Source: BACL11 sp945865535 (GTDB lineage: Bacteria; Bacteroidota; Bacteroidia; Flavobacteriales; BACL11). From it: a stretch of DNA of 64,000 nucleotides. The position numbers were made by a program, and so were the translations under genes. The stretch covers positions 1 to 64,000 of the forward strand of contig CANNBA010000007.1 of NCBI GenBank assembly GCA_947502765.1. The letters run 5' to 3'. Shown one piece after another: positions 40,879-49,978 of the stretch; positions within the stretch are counted from its first letter, which is position 1; every line of letters starts with the position of its first letter. The notes under the pieces are model-generated. The model saw only the letters and a list, made by a program, of their open reading frames with translations. It had not been told where the DNA came from and did no database searches.

Positions 40879-41388
40879 ATGAGTGAAGAAATTATAAATA
40901 GAGTTGCCAATTCTGACTTAATCACTATTGATTTAACAGATTACGCCCCTAATATACAAATTTTAGAACTTGACATAAAACACTTTTTATTTGAAGGATT
41001 CATTCTTAAAGAGAAAGATTTTAGGGCTTCTCTAAAAGAATTTGACTTTAGTGGCTATGAAAATAAAGTGGTTGCTGTTTTTTGCAGTAGTGATTGCATT
41101 ATTCCTATGTGGGCTTTTATGCTTGTAACTTCCTGTCTTAATAATGTGGCTTCCAAAATTTATTCTGGCAATAAAAACACTGTGTTTCAACAACTTTTTT
41201 TGCGGAATATAGAAAATATCAAAACTTTAAAATTTAAAAATAAAAAAGTGATTGTAAAGGGCTGTGGACAAATTCCCCTTAGCGCCAATCTTTATGTGGC
41301 AATTACAAAAAAATTACAAAATATCGTAACTAGTTTAATGTTTGGGGAAGCATGCTCGGCAGTCCCCGTTTTTAAAAAGCAAAAATGA
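40879..41388 (+). CDS. DUF2480 family protein
   Basis: 169 aa. LDIKHFLFEGFILKEKDFRA, VVAVFCSSDCIIPMWAFMLV and VIVKGCGQIPLSANLYVAIT fit DUF2480, a Bacteroidota family of unknown role. Cys pairs (FCSSDC, KGCGQ, GEACSA) could bind a metal or cluster. It lies 2 nt after the DUF59 gene in the SUF operon, which suggests a role in Fe-S metabolism, by context only. The stop overlaps the next ATG. Confidence 0.88.
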   Translation: MSEEIINRVANSDLITIDLTDYAPNIQILELDIKHFLFEGFILKEKDFRASLKEFDFSGYENKVVAVFCSSDCIIPMWAFMLVTSCLNNVASKIYSGNKNTVFQQLFLRNIENIKTLKFKNKKVIVKGCGQIPLSANLYVAITKKLQNIVTSLMFGEACSAVPVFKKQK

Positions 41389-42125
41389 ATCCAAAAATTT
41401 TAGAAATCAATAATAATATCCTTCCCTACAAACAAGAAGTTGTAAATCACTCTTTATATAAAAAGTTAAATAGTGTTTCAGATATTGCCGTTTTAATGGA
41501 GCATCATGTTTATGCTGTTTGGGATTTTATGTCTTTATTGAAAGCCCTTCAGTCTATTCTAACATGTACTTCTCCACCATGGAGGCCTGTGGGAGATAAA
41601 AAAATAAGACGATTAATAAACAGCATTGTTTTAGAAGAAGAAAGTGATGTAGATCAAGATGGAAATCCATCATCTCATTTTGAAATGTATTTAGATGCTA
41701 TGAAGCAATGCGGAGCCAACACATCTCCAATAGAAAATTTTGTACATAATGTTAGAAAAAATAATATCCCAAATGTGAATGAAGGAGTTGATGAGTTTCT
41801 AAAATCTACTTTTGATGTTATTGATAGTGGTGAAGCTCACAAAATTGCAGCAGCATTTACTTTTGGACGTGAGGATTTAATCCCAGATATGTTTACTGCT
41901 ATTGTAAATGAGTACAATACAGCTAATAAACTTAATAAATTTGTTTATTACTTAGAAAGGCACATCCAATTAGATGGTGGAGAACATGGTCCTCTTGCCT
42001 TAGAACTAATTGCTGATTTATGTGGTGACAACCATCAAAAATGGAAAGAAGTTGAAGAAACAGCTGTAACGTGTTTAATTGCACGAAAGAAATTATGGGA
42101 TACTATTTTAACTAAACTTAACTAA
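41385..42125 (+). CDS. DUF3050 family protein (haem-oxygenase-like fold)
   Basis: 246 aa, all helical. HHVYAVWDFMSLLKALQ, TPPWRP-type SPPWRPVGDKK, LEEESDVDQDG, SHFEMYLDAMKQCGAN and FYLERHIQLDGGEHGPLA-type (here YYLERHIQLDGGEHGPLA) are the DUF3050 motifs. The conserved His/Glu/Asp pattern (HH, EEE, ERHIQLDGGEHG) resembles iron-binding haem-oxygenase-like oxidases. It ends the SUF run, overlapping DUF2480 by 4 nt, and is convergent with rluF by 4 nt. Diiron chemistry is an inference. Confidence 0.88.
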   Translation: MNPKILEINNNILPYKQEVVNHSLYKKLNSVSDIAVLMEHHVYAVWDFMSLLKALQSILTCTSPPWRPVGDKKIRRLINSIVLEEESDVDQDGNPSSHFEMYLDAMKQCGANTSPIENFVHNVRKNNIPNVNEGVDEFLKSTFDVIDSGEAHKIAAAFTFGREDLIPDMFTAIVNEYNTANKLNKFVYYLERHIQLDGGEHGPLALELIADLCGDNHQKWKEVEETAVTCLIARKKLWDTILTKLN

Positions 42126-42865
42126 TCGCCTAATTCAAATGTTTTAATTGAGTGCTCTACTGCTTGATTGATTTGATTTAATTCCTTATCCGTAAAATCT
42201 CTATAAGTTCCAACAGGAATATCCAATTTAATATTCATTATTCTTACTCGTTTTAATTTTTTCACATCATATTCTAAATGCTCACACATTCTTCTAATCT
42301 GTCGGTTTAATCCTTGTTTTAAGATAATTTTAAATTTCTTTTTATCCATCTGTTTTACGAAACATTTATGTGTAATAGTATCTAAAATAGGTACTCCACT
42401 TGCCATAGCCTCAATAAATTCTTTGGTTACTGGCTTATCTACAGAAACTTCATATTCTTTTTCGTGATTATTACGAGCTCGCAAAATTTTATTAACGATA
42501 TCTCCATCATTAGTAAGAAAGATAAGCCCCTCTGAGAGTTTGTCTAATCTCCCAATAGGAAAAATTCTTACAGGATAATTTATAAAATCAATGATATTAT
42601 TTTTTTCTCTTTTATTATCTGTCGTGCAAACAACTCCAGTGGGCTTATTAAAAGCAAGATAAACCATCTTTTTTTTCTTTGCTTTATGTACAATCTCTCC
42701 ATTTACACTTACCTCATCTTCAGAGGTAATTTTAGTCCCCATTAATGGTACTTCTCCATTAATTTTTACCCTGCCTTGGTCAATAAGTTTGTCGGCCTCT
42801 CTTCTTGAACAGTAACCTATTTCTGATAAAAATTTATTTATTCGGGTACGATTTTCTTCACTCAT
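42122..42865 (-). CDS. rluF: 23S rRNA pseudouridine synthase RluF-type
   Basis: 247 aa. The S4 RNA-binding domain TRINKFLSEIGYCSRREADKLIDQGRVKING is followed by the catalytic domain: FPIGRLDKLSEGLIFLTNDGD with the catalytic Asp, GLNRQIRRMCEHLEYDVKKLKR with the substrate Arg. The C-terminal sequence and order match RluF, which modifies U2604 of 23S rRNA; RluB/RluE cannot be fully excluded. A TATTTTTG box ends 8 nt before the ATG. Confidence 0.92.
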   Translation of the reverse strand: MSEENRTRINKFLSEIGYCSRREADKLIDQGRVKINGEVPLMGTKITSEDEVSVNGEIVHKAKKKKMVYLAFNKPTGVVCTTDNKREKNNIIDFINYPVRIFPIGRLDKLSEGLIFLTNDGDIVNKILRARNNHEKEYEVSVDKPVTKEFIEAMASGVPILDTITHKCFVKQMDKKKFKIILKQGLNRQIRRMCEHLEYDVKKLKRVRIMNIKLDIPVGTYRDFTDKELNQINQAVEHSIKTFELGD

Positions 42866-42951
42866 AAGGATAACAAAAATACATTAAAATATTGTTAACA
42901 TCTATCTTTAAAAATTGACAAAATTGAATTTAACAACCTAAAGTGTTTCAT

Positions 42952-42959
42952 TACATTTG
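42952..42959 (+). promoter_or_regulatory. Predicted -7 box for the S46 peptidase
   Basis: TACATTTG matches TAnnTTTG and ends 22 nt before ATG 42982. Confidence 0.4.
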
Positions 42960-42981
42960 TGACAATTAAAAAATAACTACA

Positions 42982-45375
42982 ATGACAAAGAAATTTCTAT
43001 CAATTATTATAGCCGGATTTTTCTCATTTTCAGCTATTGCTGATGAGGGAATGTGGCTACCACAACTATTAAAAGCAATGAATGAATCCGTTATGCAAGC
43101 TAAAGGGCTAAAACTTACTGCAGAAGATTTATACAGTGTAAATAATTCATCTCTCAAGGATGCAATTGTATCTTTTGGGGGAGGCTCATGTACGGCCGAA
43201 ATGATTTCATCTGAAGGATTAATGCTTACCAATCATCATTGTGGTTATGATGAAATCCAAAAACACTCAAGTGTCACTAATGATTATTTGGAAAATGGAT
43301 TTTGGGCTATGAGCCGTGATGAAGAATTGCCAAATGAGGGGTTAACTGCATCATTTTTAGTCAGTATTGAAGATGTAAGCGCAAGAATATTGGCTGAACT
43401 TAATGATGCTATGAGCGAAAAAGAAAGAAATGCAAAAATTAAAGAAATCTCTAAAATAATTATTGATGAAAAAACAGCAGGAACAAATTACAACGCAAAC
43501 GTAAAATCTTTTTTTGGGGGTAATGATTTTTACATCTTAACTTATGAAACATTTAAAGATGTGCGTTTAGTAGGAGCCCCACCATCATCAATTGGCAAGT
43601 TTGGTGGAGATACTGATAATTGGATGTGGCCAAGACATACTGGAGATTTTTCATTATTCCGCATATATTGTGCTCCTGACGGAACTCCAGCTGAGTACTC
43701 TGTAGGCAATGTCCCTTATAAACCAAAACATCATTTGCCTATCCAGCTAGAAGGAGTTGAAAATGGAGATTATACTATGATTTTTGGCTACCCAGGAACA
43801 ACAGACAGGTACTTAACTTCTTTTGGGGTGCAACAAACTTTAGATATTACCAATCCCGCTATTATTGATATTCGTGATGAAAAATTAGCAATTATGAAAG
43901 CAGGCATGGATGCTTCTAAAAAAACTGAAATCCAATATGCTGCAAAATATGCGAGTACTGCTAATTACTGGAAAAAATATATAGGTGAATCAAAAGGATT
44001 AAAAGCTATGAAAGTAGCTGACAAAAAAGTAGTTATTGAAGATGAGTTTAGAGCTTGGGTTGCGGCAGATGCAACTAGGGGGGAAAAGTATGGAGAGGCG
44101 TTAGATTTAATTGAAAGTGCTTATCAAACTAATAAAAATATTGAGCTTAGTCGTACTTACCTAAATGAAGCTATATTTGGTGGGGCTGAAATTATGTATT
44201 GGTCATTTATGATGCATGATGCAATTGCTGCATTGCCAAAAGAAGGCAAGGCAAGAAATGAGGCACTAAGAGAGTTAAAAAAAGAAGCTAACGAATTCTA
44301 TAAAAATTATAATGCCGCAATTGACCAAGAATTATTTGCCTCTATGCTAGAAATGTACTACTATAATGTACCAAAAACACAACATGCTAAAATCTTTAAG
44401 CAAATTGAGAATCAGCTTTTCAAAAAATTGAATTTTGATTGGTATGCTAAAAATGCCTTCAAAAGATCCGTTTTTGGCTCAAAAGAAAAGTTTTTTGCAT
44501 TCTTAGAAAGGCCTGTTATTGCAACAATACAGAGAGACCCTGCTTACAAAACTATGATGTCTATTTACAATCAGTACATTGAACAAATCTCTCCTAAAAG
44601 AACAATTGTGAGAGAGGAATTAACCAAAGGAAATAGATTGTTTATTGCTGGACTTAGAGAAATGAACCCTGATAAAAACTACTACCCAGATGCTAATTCA
44701 ACTATGCGTGTAACTTATGGTAATGTGGGAGATTATAATCCTGGTGAAGCAATGCACTATGCTTACTACACAACTATTGATGGTGTTATGCAAAAGGAAG
44801 ATGCTACTAATGAAGAGTTTCGGGTTCCTGATAAGTTGAAAGAATTATACGAGATTGGTGATTACGGACAATATGCTGATAAAGACGGAAACTTAAGGGT
44901 CAATTTTATCTCAAATAATGATATTACCGGGGGGAACTCTGGTTCGCCAGTAATAAATGCTTGGGGTGAAATTGTTGGAACTGCCTTTGATGGTAACTGG
45001 GAAGGAATGAGTGGGGATATTGCTTTTGAAAATGATATTCAAAGAACTATTTCTGTAGATATCAGATATACTATGTTCCTAATTGATAAATTTGCTGGAG
45101 CAACTCACCTGATTAATGAAATGACAATAGCTCCAAAACATGCTGAAAAAATGACAACAAAGGAATTGTCTGTTTCAGAAATGGAAACAGCAATTAAAGA
45201 CCCTAATACAATTGTGAAAGTATTAGAAATGAAAAAATATCTAGGAGTGTCTTTGCCTGTAATGGATATCCATTCATTTGGTTCAGCTTTTGATCTGGCA
45301 GTTGAGCAATACGGTTCATCAAAAAACAAAAGATTCTGGTGGCATGGAAGGGTTTATACTACTGAGAAAAGATAA
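42982..45375 (+). CDS. S46 family dipeptidyl-peptidase, DPP7-type
   Basis: 797 aa. Signal peptide MTKKFLSIIIAGFFSFSAIA is followed by DEGMWLPQLL, the S46 N-terminus. Triad residues by alignment to Porphyromonas DPP7/DPP11 are H85 in TNHHCGY, D222 in RHTGDFSLFR, and S653 in GGNSGSPVIN. The residue that sets P1 specificity (equivalent to 673) is Gly671 in FDGNWE, as in DPP7 (bulky hydrophobic P1), not Arg as in DPP11 (Asp/Glu). It is periplasmic and feeds dipeptides from exogenous protein. A single-gene unit with a following terminator. Confidence 0.95.
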   Translation: MTKKFLSIIIAGFFSFSAIADEGMWLPQLLKAMNESVMQAKGLKLTAEDLYSVNNSSLKDAIVSFGGGSCTAEMISSEGLMLTNHHCGYDEIQKHSSVTNDYLENGFWAMSRDEELPNEGLTASFLVSIEDVSARILAELNDAMSEKERNAKIKEISKIIIDEKTAGTNYNANVKSFFGGNDFYILTYETFKDVRLVGAPPSSIGKFGGDTDNWMWPRHTGDFSLFRIYCAPDGTPAEYSVGNVPYKPKHHLPIQLEGVENGDYTMIFGYPGTTDRYLTSFGVQQTLDITNPAIIDIRDEKLAIMKAGMDASKKTEIQYAAKYASTANYWKKYIGESKGLKAMKVADKKVVIEDEFRAWVAADATRGEKYGEALDLIESAYQTNKNIELSRTYLNEAIFGGAEIMYWSFMMHDAIAALPKEGKARNEALRELKKEANEFYKNYNAAIDQELFASMLEMYYYNVPKTQHAKIFKQIENQLFKKLNFDWYAKNAFKRSVFGSKEKFFAFLERPVIATIQRDPAYKTMMSIYNQYIEQISPKRTIVREELTKGNRLFIAGLREMNPDKNYYPDANSTMRVTYGNVGDYNPGEAMHYAYYTTIDGVMQKEDATNEEFRVPDKLKELYEIGDYGQYADKDGNLRVNFISNNDITGGNSGSPVINAWGEIVGTAFDGNWEGMSGDIAFENDIQRTISVDIRYTMFLIDKFAGATHLINEMTIAPKHAEKMTTKELSVSEMETAIKDPNTIVKVLEMKKYLGVSLPVMDIHSFGSAFDLAVEQYGSSKNKRFWWHGRVYTTEKR

Positions 45376-45396
45376 ATTTGGCTTATCATTTAAATT

Positions 45397-45426
45397 AAAA
45401 TCCCTGCCTTTTTTGGCAGGGATTTT
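45397..45426. terminator. Bidirectional terminator between S46 peptidase and purF
   Basis: A 12-bp perfect stem (AAAATCCCTGCC / GGCAGGGATTTT) with a T6 loop, followed by AATTTTTT. It ends the convergent S46 peptidase and purF transcripts. Confidence 0.85.
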
Positions 45427-45483
45427 AATTTTTTAAGCAAAATATAAGTATCCTTTATCCGCTATTTGAATTGATATAATTAT

Positions 45484-47379
45484 TTAGTAAGCTCTTTTAT
45501 TCTTACCTTCCATATAATTCATAAAAGCTTTGTTAACCACTTTAACTCCTCCTGGAGTTGGATAATTTCCTGTAAAATACCAATCACCTAAATGGTCAGG
45601 ACAAGAAGCGTGCAAATCAGAAATAGATTGATAGATAATTTCTACCTCAGCATTTGTTCCTTCAGGAGTTAGCAATTGAGATATTTTAGTTGAGATTTCA
45701 TCAGCTGTAAAAGGATTATAAATATCTTGAACATAATTTACCATTTCTTCTTTTGGAAGGTTCTCCTGAGCTTTACATTTATTATATGTAGCTACCATAA
45801 GTTTTTCTTGATTGGTATCTTTTAATAAAGCAACTGCCGCCTGAAAAGCAATAAAATCTCCCATTTTTGCCATATCAATACCATAGCAATCTGGGAATCT
45901 AATCTGTGGTGCAGAAGATACAACTACGATTTTCTTAGGATTTAATCTGTCTAATATTCTGATAATCGATTTTTTTAAGGTTGTTCCTCTAACAATACTA
46001 TCATCAATCACAACCAAATTATCAGTAGATTTTACTTGGCCGTAAGTTACATCATAAACGTGGGCAACTAAATCATCTCTACCTATATCAGAAGCAATAA
46101 AAGTTCTGAGTTTTGCATCCTTAATGGCAATCTTCTCAGCCCTTGGAGATATCTCCATTATTTTTGCAATCTCATCATGAGATGGATGATCTCCTAGCTC
46201 TTGAATCTTTTTTGTTTTTACTTGATTTAAGTAAGAATTACAGCTTTTTAAAAGTCCGAAATAACTAACCTCAGCTGTATTTGGGATATAGGAGAAAACG
46301 GTATTTTTTAAATCATTATCAATTGCCTCTAAAACTTTTGGAAAAACTCTTTTCCCAAGCTCTAATCGTTCATTATAAATATCCTTATCATTACCTCTAC
46401 TAAAATAAATTCTTTCAAAGGAACAAGAGGTTTTTTCTAGTGGTTCGCGAACTTGTTTTTCTTCTACCCTTCCATCTTTTCTGATAATTAAGGCATGACC
46501 TCTTTTTATCTCATGCACTTTATCTGCCGTAAGATTGAATGCGGTTTGTATTACGGGTCTTTCAGATGCAACAACAACTACTTCATCATCTTTATAATAA
46601 TATGCAGGGCGGATTGCATTTGGATCTCTAAGAGCAAAAGAGTCCCCGTGACCCAAAAGCCCACATATTACATAGCCCCCATCCCAATATTTTGCTGCCT
46701 GAACCAATATTTCTTGTAAATCAAGTCCATCTTCAATTACTTGTGTAATCTCTTTTTTACTAAACTTATCTTTGTTCTTGTAATAAATAGCGTCATTCTC
46801 TTGATCTAAGAAATGTCCAATTTTTTCTAAGATTGTTACAGTATCTGACATTTCTTTTGGGTGCTGACCAAGATCTACTAACTGCTGGAAAAGTTCATCA
46901 ACATTTGTCATGTTAAAGTTCCCTGCAAGCACTAAGTTTCTAGTTTTCCAATTATTTTGGCGTAAAAAGGGATGACACTGTTCTATCGTGTTGCCTCCAA
47001 AAGTTCCATATCTTAAATGACCTAAAAATAATTCCCCAGTAAAAGGCAAATTTTCCTTCATCCACTGAGGATCTTTTAACTTATCAGGATCATTTTTTTC
47101 TAATTCCACAAATCTTTTATTGGCTTGTTGAAACACATCTTGTAAAGGGTTTGTAGCAACCGATCTTTTGCGACTTATATATCTTTTCCCAACCTCTACA
47201 TCTAGCTTTACGTTGGCCAAACCTACTCCATCTTGACCCCTATTGTGCTGCTTTTCCATCAATAAATACATCTTTTTTAATCCGTAGAGGGATGTCCCAT
47301 ATTTCTTATGATAAAATTCTAATGGTTTTAGCAATCTTAACAGCGCTACACCGCATTCATGCTTAATTGAATCACTCAT
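45484..47379 (-). CDS. purF: Amidophosphoribosyltransferase, long Bacteroidota form
   Basis: 631 aa, longer than the usual ~470-500 aa PurF but standard for Bacteroidota. The catalytic Cys follows an N-terminal extension (SDSIKHECGVALL), not residue 2. QHNRGQDGVGLANVKL and HLRYGTFGGNTIEQCHPF belong to the Ntn glutaminase domain. LVVIDDSIVRGTTLKKSII is the PRPP loop. It makes phosphoribosylamine, the PurD substrate. A TATTTTTG box lies 19 nt upstream. Confidence 0.95.
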   Translation of the reverse strand: MSDSIKHECGVALLRLLKPLEFYHKKYGTSLYGLKKMYLLMEKQHNRGQDGVGLANVKLDVEVGKRYISRKRSVATNPLQDVFQQANKRFVELEKNDPDKLKDPQWMKENLPFTGELFLGHLRYGTFGGNTIEQCHPFLRQNNWKTRNLVLAGNFNMTNVDELFQQLVDLGQHPKEMSDTVTILEKIGHFLDQENDAIYYKNKDKFSKKEITQVIEDGLDLQEILVQAAKYWDGGYVICGLLGHGDSFALRDPNAIRPAYYYKDDEVVVVASERPVIQTAFNLTADKVHEIKRGHALIIRKDGRVEEKQVREPLEKTSCSFERIYFSRGNDKDIYNERLELGKRVFPKVLEAIDNDLKNTVFSYIPNTAEVSYFGLLKSCNSYLNQVKTKKIQELGDHPSHDEIAKIMEISPRAEKIAIKDAKLRTFIASDIGRDDLVAHVYDVTYGQVKSTDNLVVIDDSIVRGTTLKKSIIRILDRLNPKKIVVVSSAPQIRFPDCYGIDMAKMGDFIAFQAAVALLKDTNQEKLMVATYNKCKAQENLPKEEMVNYVQDIYNPFTADEISTKISQLLTPEGTNAEVEIIYQSISDLHASCPDHLGDWYFTGNYPTPGGVKVVNKAFMNYMEGKNKRAY

Positions 47380-47398
47380 TTGCTAGATTTTAAGGCTG

Positions 47399-47406
47399 CA
47401 AAAATA
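47399..47406 (-). promoter_or_regulatory. Predicted -7 box for purF
   Basis: TATTTTTG on the minus strand (TAnnTTTG), 19 nt before ATG 47379. It sits between the glutaredoxin stop and purF, so purF may not depend on the upstream operon. Confidence 0.4.
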
Positions 47407-47410
47407 GTTT

Positions 47411-47644
47411 TTATTGTGCGATAATTTTCATTAATCCATTAATTCCTGGATTTGTATGGATTTCTCCATCAATATCTAATGTTGGTATAATTCTTTTCCC
47501 ATTATTTACCTTCTCTAAAAAAACAATGGCGTCATTATTATCAGTAATAACAATATATTCAAAAGCTATCCCTTTTGAATTTAAGAAATTTTTTGCGTGA
47601 ATACAGTCTGAGCACCAATCCGCGCCATACATTTTAATATTCAT
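47411..47644 (-). CDS. Glutaredoxin-like protein
   Basis: 77 aa with a thioredoxin fold. The redox motif is CSDC in YGADWCSDCIHAK, the cis-Pro is in IIPTLDIDG, and the GSH-like end is NPGINGLMKIIA. It resembles NrdH/glutaredoxin-3-type proteins. Partner unknown. It overlaps the 89-aa gene by 11 nt, so the two are translationally coupled, with purF 32 nt after. Confidence 0.88.
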   Translation of the reverse strand: MNIKMYGADWCSDCIHAKNFLNSKGIAFEYIVITDNNDAIVFLEKVNNGKRIIPTLDIDGEIHTNPGINGLMKIIAQ

Positions 47645-47903
47645 TAGTGTAAAATTTAAAAATTTGTTTGTTTTGTATTATTGTACATTCCTTACAATGT
47701 GAAAGGTAAGTAAATTCATATGTCGAGTTGATGTCAAATGAGTTTGGTTTTGCTTGAAAAAGTCTTGAACATTCCAATTCTCCTTCTGGAGAAAATCTTT
47801 CAATTCTATAAAGGTCTTTTTCAGTAGCTATAGTAAACCATGAGCTCGCTCCAATTCCTTCAATTAACTGCGCTTTTTGTGATATATTTTTAGGGATTTC
47901 CAT
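47634..47903 (-). CDS. Conserved 89-aa Bacteroidota-type protein, function unknown
   Basis: 89 aa, soluble and mostly beta: QKAQLIEGIGASSWFTIATE, RIERFSPEGELECSRLFQ and FTYLSHCKECTIIQNKQIFKF. The conserved LSHCKEC pair could bind metal. In my memory the same sequence type is sometimes fused to the C-terminus of DUF6695-like proteins, but I cannot verify that. The ATG overlaps the stop of the papain-like gene (TAATG), and the stop overlaps the glutaredoxin gene. Confidence 0.75.
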   Translation of the reverse strand: MEIPKNISQKAQLIEGIGASSWFTIATEKDLYRIERFSPEGELECSRLFQAKPNSFDINSTYEFTYLSHCKECTIIQNKQIFKFYTNEY

Positions 47904-48550
47904 TATTGCTCAATACTGCTAAAATAGGCTTGCAATTTGCTTTTTTTCACCTCAACACAAGTGCCGTTTTCCACAATATAATAATGATGATTCGTAATAC
48001 TCACATTTCTTTTGGGAGATGGCGAAATACAAAATGGAAACTTCAATCTTAGTTTTTTAATAAAAGAAGGGCCAGCTGAGCCTATAACAGAAGCAACAAA
48101 ACGAGCGCAATTGGTTCCTTTTTTTGTAAAAGGACCATAAGCTAACATTCCTTTTTCCTGTATACTTTTAGCGGCAGAAAATGCAGCTTCAAAATTCACA
48201 TCTATGATTAAAGATGCGTACATTTTGCCTTCACCATGAGTTGCTTTCATCTTTGATAATTGCAATAAAATCTCTTTAACATTTACCACTTTATCATTTT
48301 GAATTTCCGGATCCATCACAGCTACATCTGCATCTGTTTCTTTATCTCTTGCTCTGCCGTAACCCTTTGGAGTGTGATATCTACCAAAATCAAAGTAATG
48401 TGATTTTTTTGTTTCCGCATTTATGAGTACTATAGCTGAATGCCCTACCCGATACTTCCCATTACTGGATGCAATTTTATCATACCATGATCCTGGAGCT
48501 ATTACCAGCCCCTCAGGCCACGCTAAAGTTATAATAAAGTCATTTTGCAT
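47903..48550 (-). CDS. DUF6695-type protein with permuted papain-like (NlpC/P60) active site
   Basis: 215 aa. NDFIITLAWPEGLVIAPGSWYDK, YRVGHSAIVLINAETKKSHYFDFGRYHTP and KKGTNCARFVASVIGSAG suggest a circularly permuted papain-like fold, with the catalytic His (VGHSA) ahead of the Cys (TNCARF). Such permuted enzymes include acyltransferases and amidases. No signal peptide is present, so it is cytosolic or unusually exported. It is second of a four-gene run starting with the PLP decarboxylase. The DUF6695 name is from memory and uncertain. Confidence 0.7.
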   Translation of the reverse strand: MQNDFIITLAWPEGLVIAPGSWYDKIASSNGKYRVGHSAIVLINAETKKSHYFDFGRYHTPKGYGRARDKETDADVAVMDPEIQNDKVVNVKEILLQLSKMKATHGEGKMYASLIIDVNFEAAFSAAKSIQEKGMLAYGPFTKKGTNCARFVASVIGSAGPSFIKKLRLKFPFCISPSPKRNVSITNHHYYIVENGTCVEVKKSKLQAYFSSIEQ

Positions 48551-48566
48551 ATAGTAAATATCCAGC

Positions 48567-49955
48567 TTAAATCTTTTTGATCAAATGTTTATTTTGCTGA
48601 GTAAATTCTTCTAATACTGTAAAGAATTGCATCAAATCATCAAGTGAATTCTCACAATTAACAACTACTAATCTTATAAATCTTTTGTTTTTAAAATGGC
48701 CAAAACCTACCATCAAAGTATTGCTTTCATATAATTTGGTACACAAATCTTCTGGATCAAAATCTTTATAGTTAAAGCAAATAGAAAGCGATTCTTCAAA
48801 GCTATAAAGTTTATAATCTGTATTGCTGCTAACATAATCTCTTGCTGCATCAGCTAATTTAAACTCCTGCTCAACAATATCAGCAATACCATTTGTTCCA
48901 ATTGCTTTCCACATTGTCCATAATTTAAGTGCATTATTTCTTCTTCCGCACTCAAAGGAAGTTTGTCCTAAATTAAAATCCTCATCATGTGTTTGATACA
49001 AGTAAGAAGCGCTATTGTTAAAGGAGTTGTATAAATCATGTTTATCCTTAACTACCAAAACTGATGTGCTTAAAGGCGCCCCAAGTGTTTTATGTGCATT
49101 AAAACAAAAAGAATTTGTTAGATTAATTCCATCAACTAAATACTTATATCTATCTGAAAAAATTACAGGGCCTCCAAAAGCACCGTCTAAGTGAAGCCAA
49201 ATATTATATTTGTTGCAAATTGGAGCTAGCCCTGCAACATCATCAAATGCACACATAACAGTTGTTCCTGCAATTGCATTTAAATAAAAAGGAGTAAATC
49301 CATTTGCCAAATCAAGATGAACTTGCTTTTCAAATTCTGAAATATTTATCTTGCCATATTCGTCAGATTTTATCTGTCTAACATTTGCTTTTCCTAAGCC
49401 TGTAAAAGAAGCATTCTTAGATATCGAATAATGTGCTTCTTCTGATGTATATGCAACAATCTTTTGAGAAATTCCCTGATCCTTAATCGCTAGATTTACT
49501 TTATCTCTTGCCATAACTAAGGACATAAAATTAGACATTGAGCCTCCTGTTGGAAAGGTTCCGCCACAACCTTCAGGATAGCCAATTAAGTTATTTACTT
49601 GTTTAATTATCTCCTTTTCAACAGCAACTTGAGGGCCAGCAATCTTGTAAGTAGCCATACTATTATTAAGCATCACTGCTAATAAATCTCCTAAAACAGC
49701 CTTACTATGTCTCCCGCCAAACAATTGATTGAAAAAAGATTTGGATGATGATTTGGGGCTTTTTAAAAGTAGCTGTTTTAATGAATTTTTAAATTCGCTA
49801 TCTACCATCCCTTCTTTTCCTAACTTAATATCAAGGGAAGACTCTGCTTTATTAGGGCTTATATATTCTGTTACAGGATTTTGAAGTTCATCTTCTAAAA
49901 AAACAGCAATAAGCTCATTAAAAAGTATTAAATCTTCTTTAATATTATTTGGCAT
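48567..49955 (-). CDS. PLP-dependent group II amino acid decarboxylase
   Basis: 462 aa. FPTGGSMSNFMSLVMARDK binds PLP phosphate, HLDGAFGGPVIFSDRYK has the cofactor Asp, and CFNAHKTLGAPLSTSVLVVK holds the Schiff-base Lys. It is related to diaminobutyrate, glutamate and tyrosine decarboxylases. Substrate is not decidable from sequence; the small HLDGAF pocket could suit diaminobutyrate or a similar amino acid. It is first in the unit with the papain-like, 89-aa and glutaredoxin genes (16 nt to the next). A TACTTTTG box lies 23 nt upstream. Confidence 0.9.
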   Translation of the reverse strand: MPNNIKEDLILFNELIAVFLEDELQNPVTEYISPNKAESSLDIKLGKEGMVDSEFKNSLKQLLLKSPKSSSKSFFNQLFGGRHSKAVLGDLLAVMLNNSMATYKIAGPQVAVEKEIIKQVNNLIGYPEGCGGTFPTGGSMSNFMSLVMARDKVNLAIKDQGISQKIVAYTSEEAHYSISKNASFTGLGKANVRQIKSDEYGKINISEFEKQVHLDLANGFTPFYLNAIAGTTVMCAFDDVAGLAPICNKYNIWLHLDGAFGGPVIFSDRYKYLVDGINLTNSFCFNAHKTLGAPLSTSVLVVKDKHDLYNSFNNSASYLYQTHDEDFNLGQTSFECGRRNNALKLWTMWKAIGTNGIADIVEQEFKLADAARDYVSSNTDYKLYSFEESLSICFNYKDFDPEDLCTKLYESNTLMVGFGHFKNKRFIRLVVVNCENSLDDLMQFFTVLEEFTQQNKHLIKKI

Positions 49956-49978
49956 TTCTGTTTGAATAAATTAAAGCG

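Noticed and set aside
47900..47906. Frameshift joining the papain-like and 89-aa genes
   Set aside because: The TAATG overlap is a normal stop-start coupling and no slippery run is present; a fused ancestor stays a separate hypothesis.
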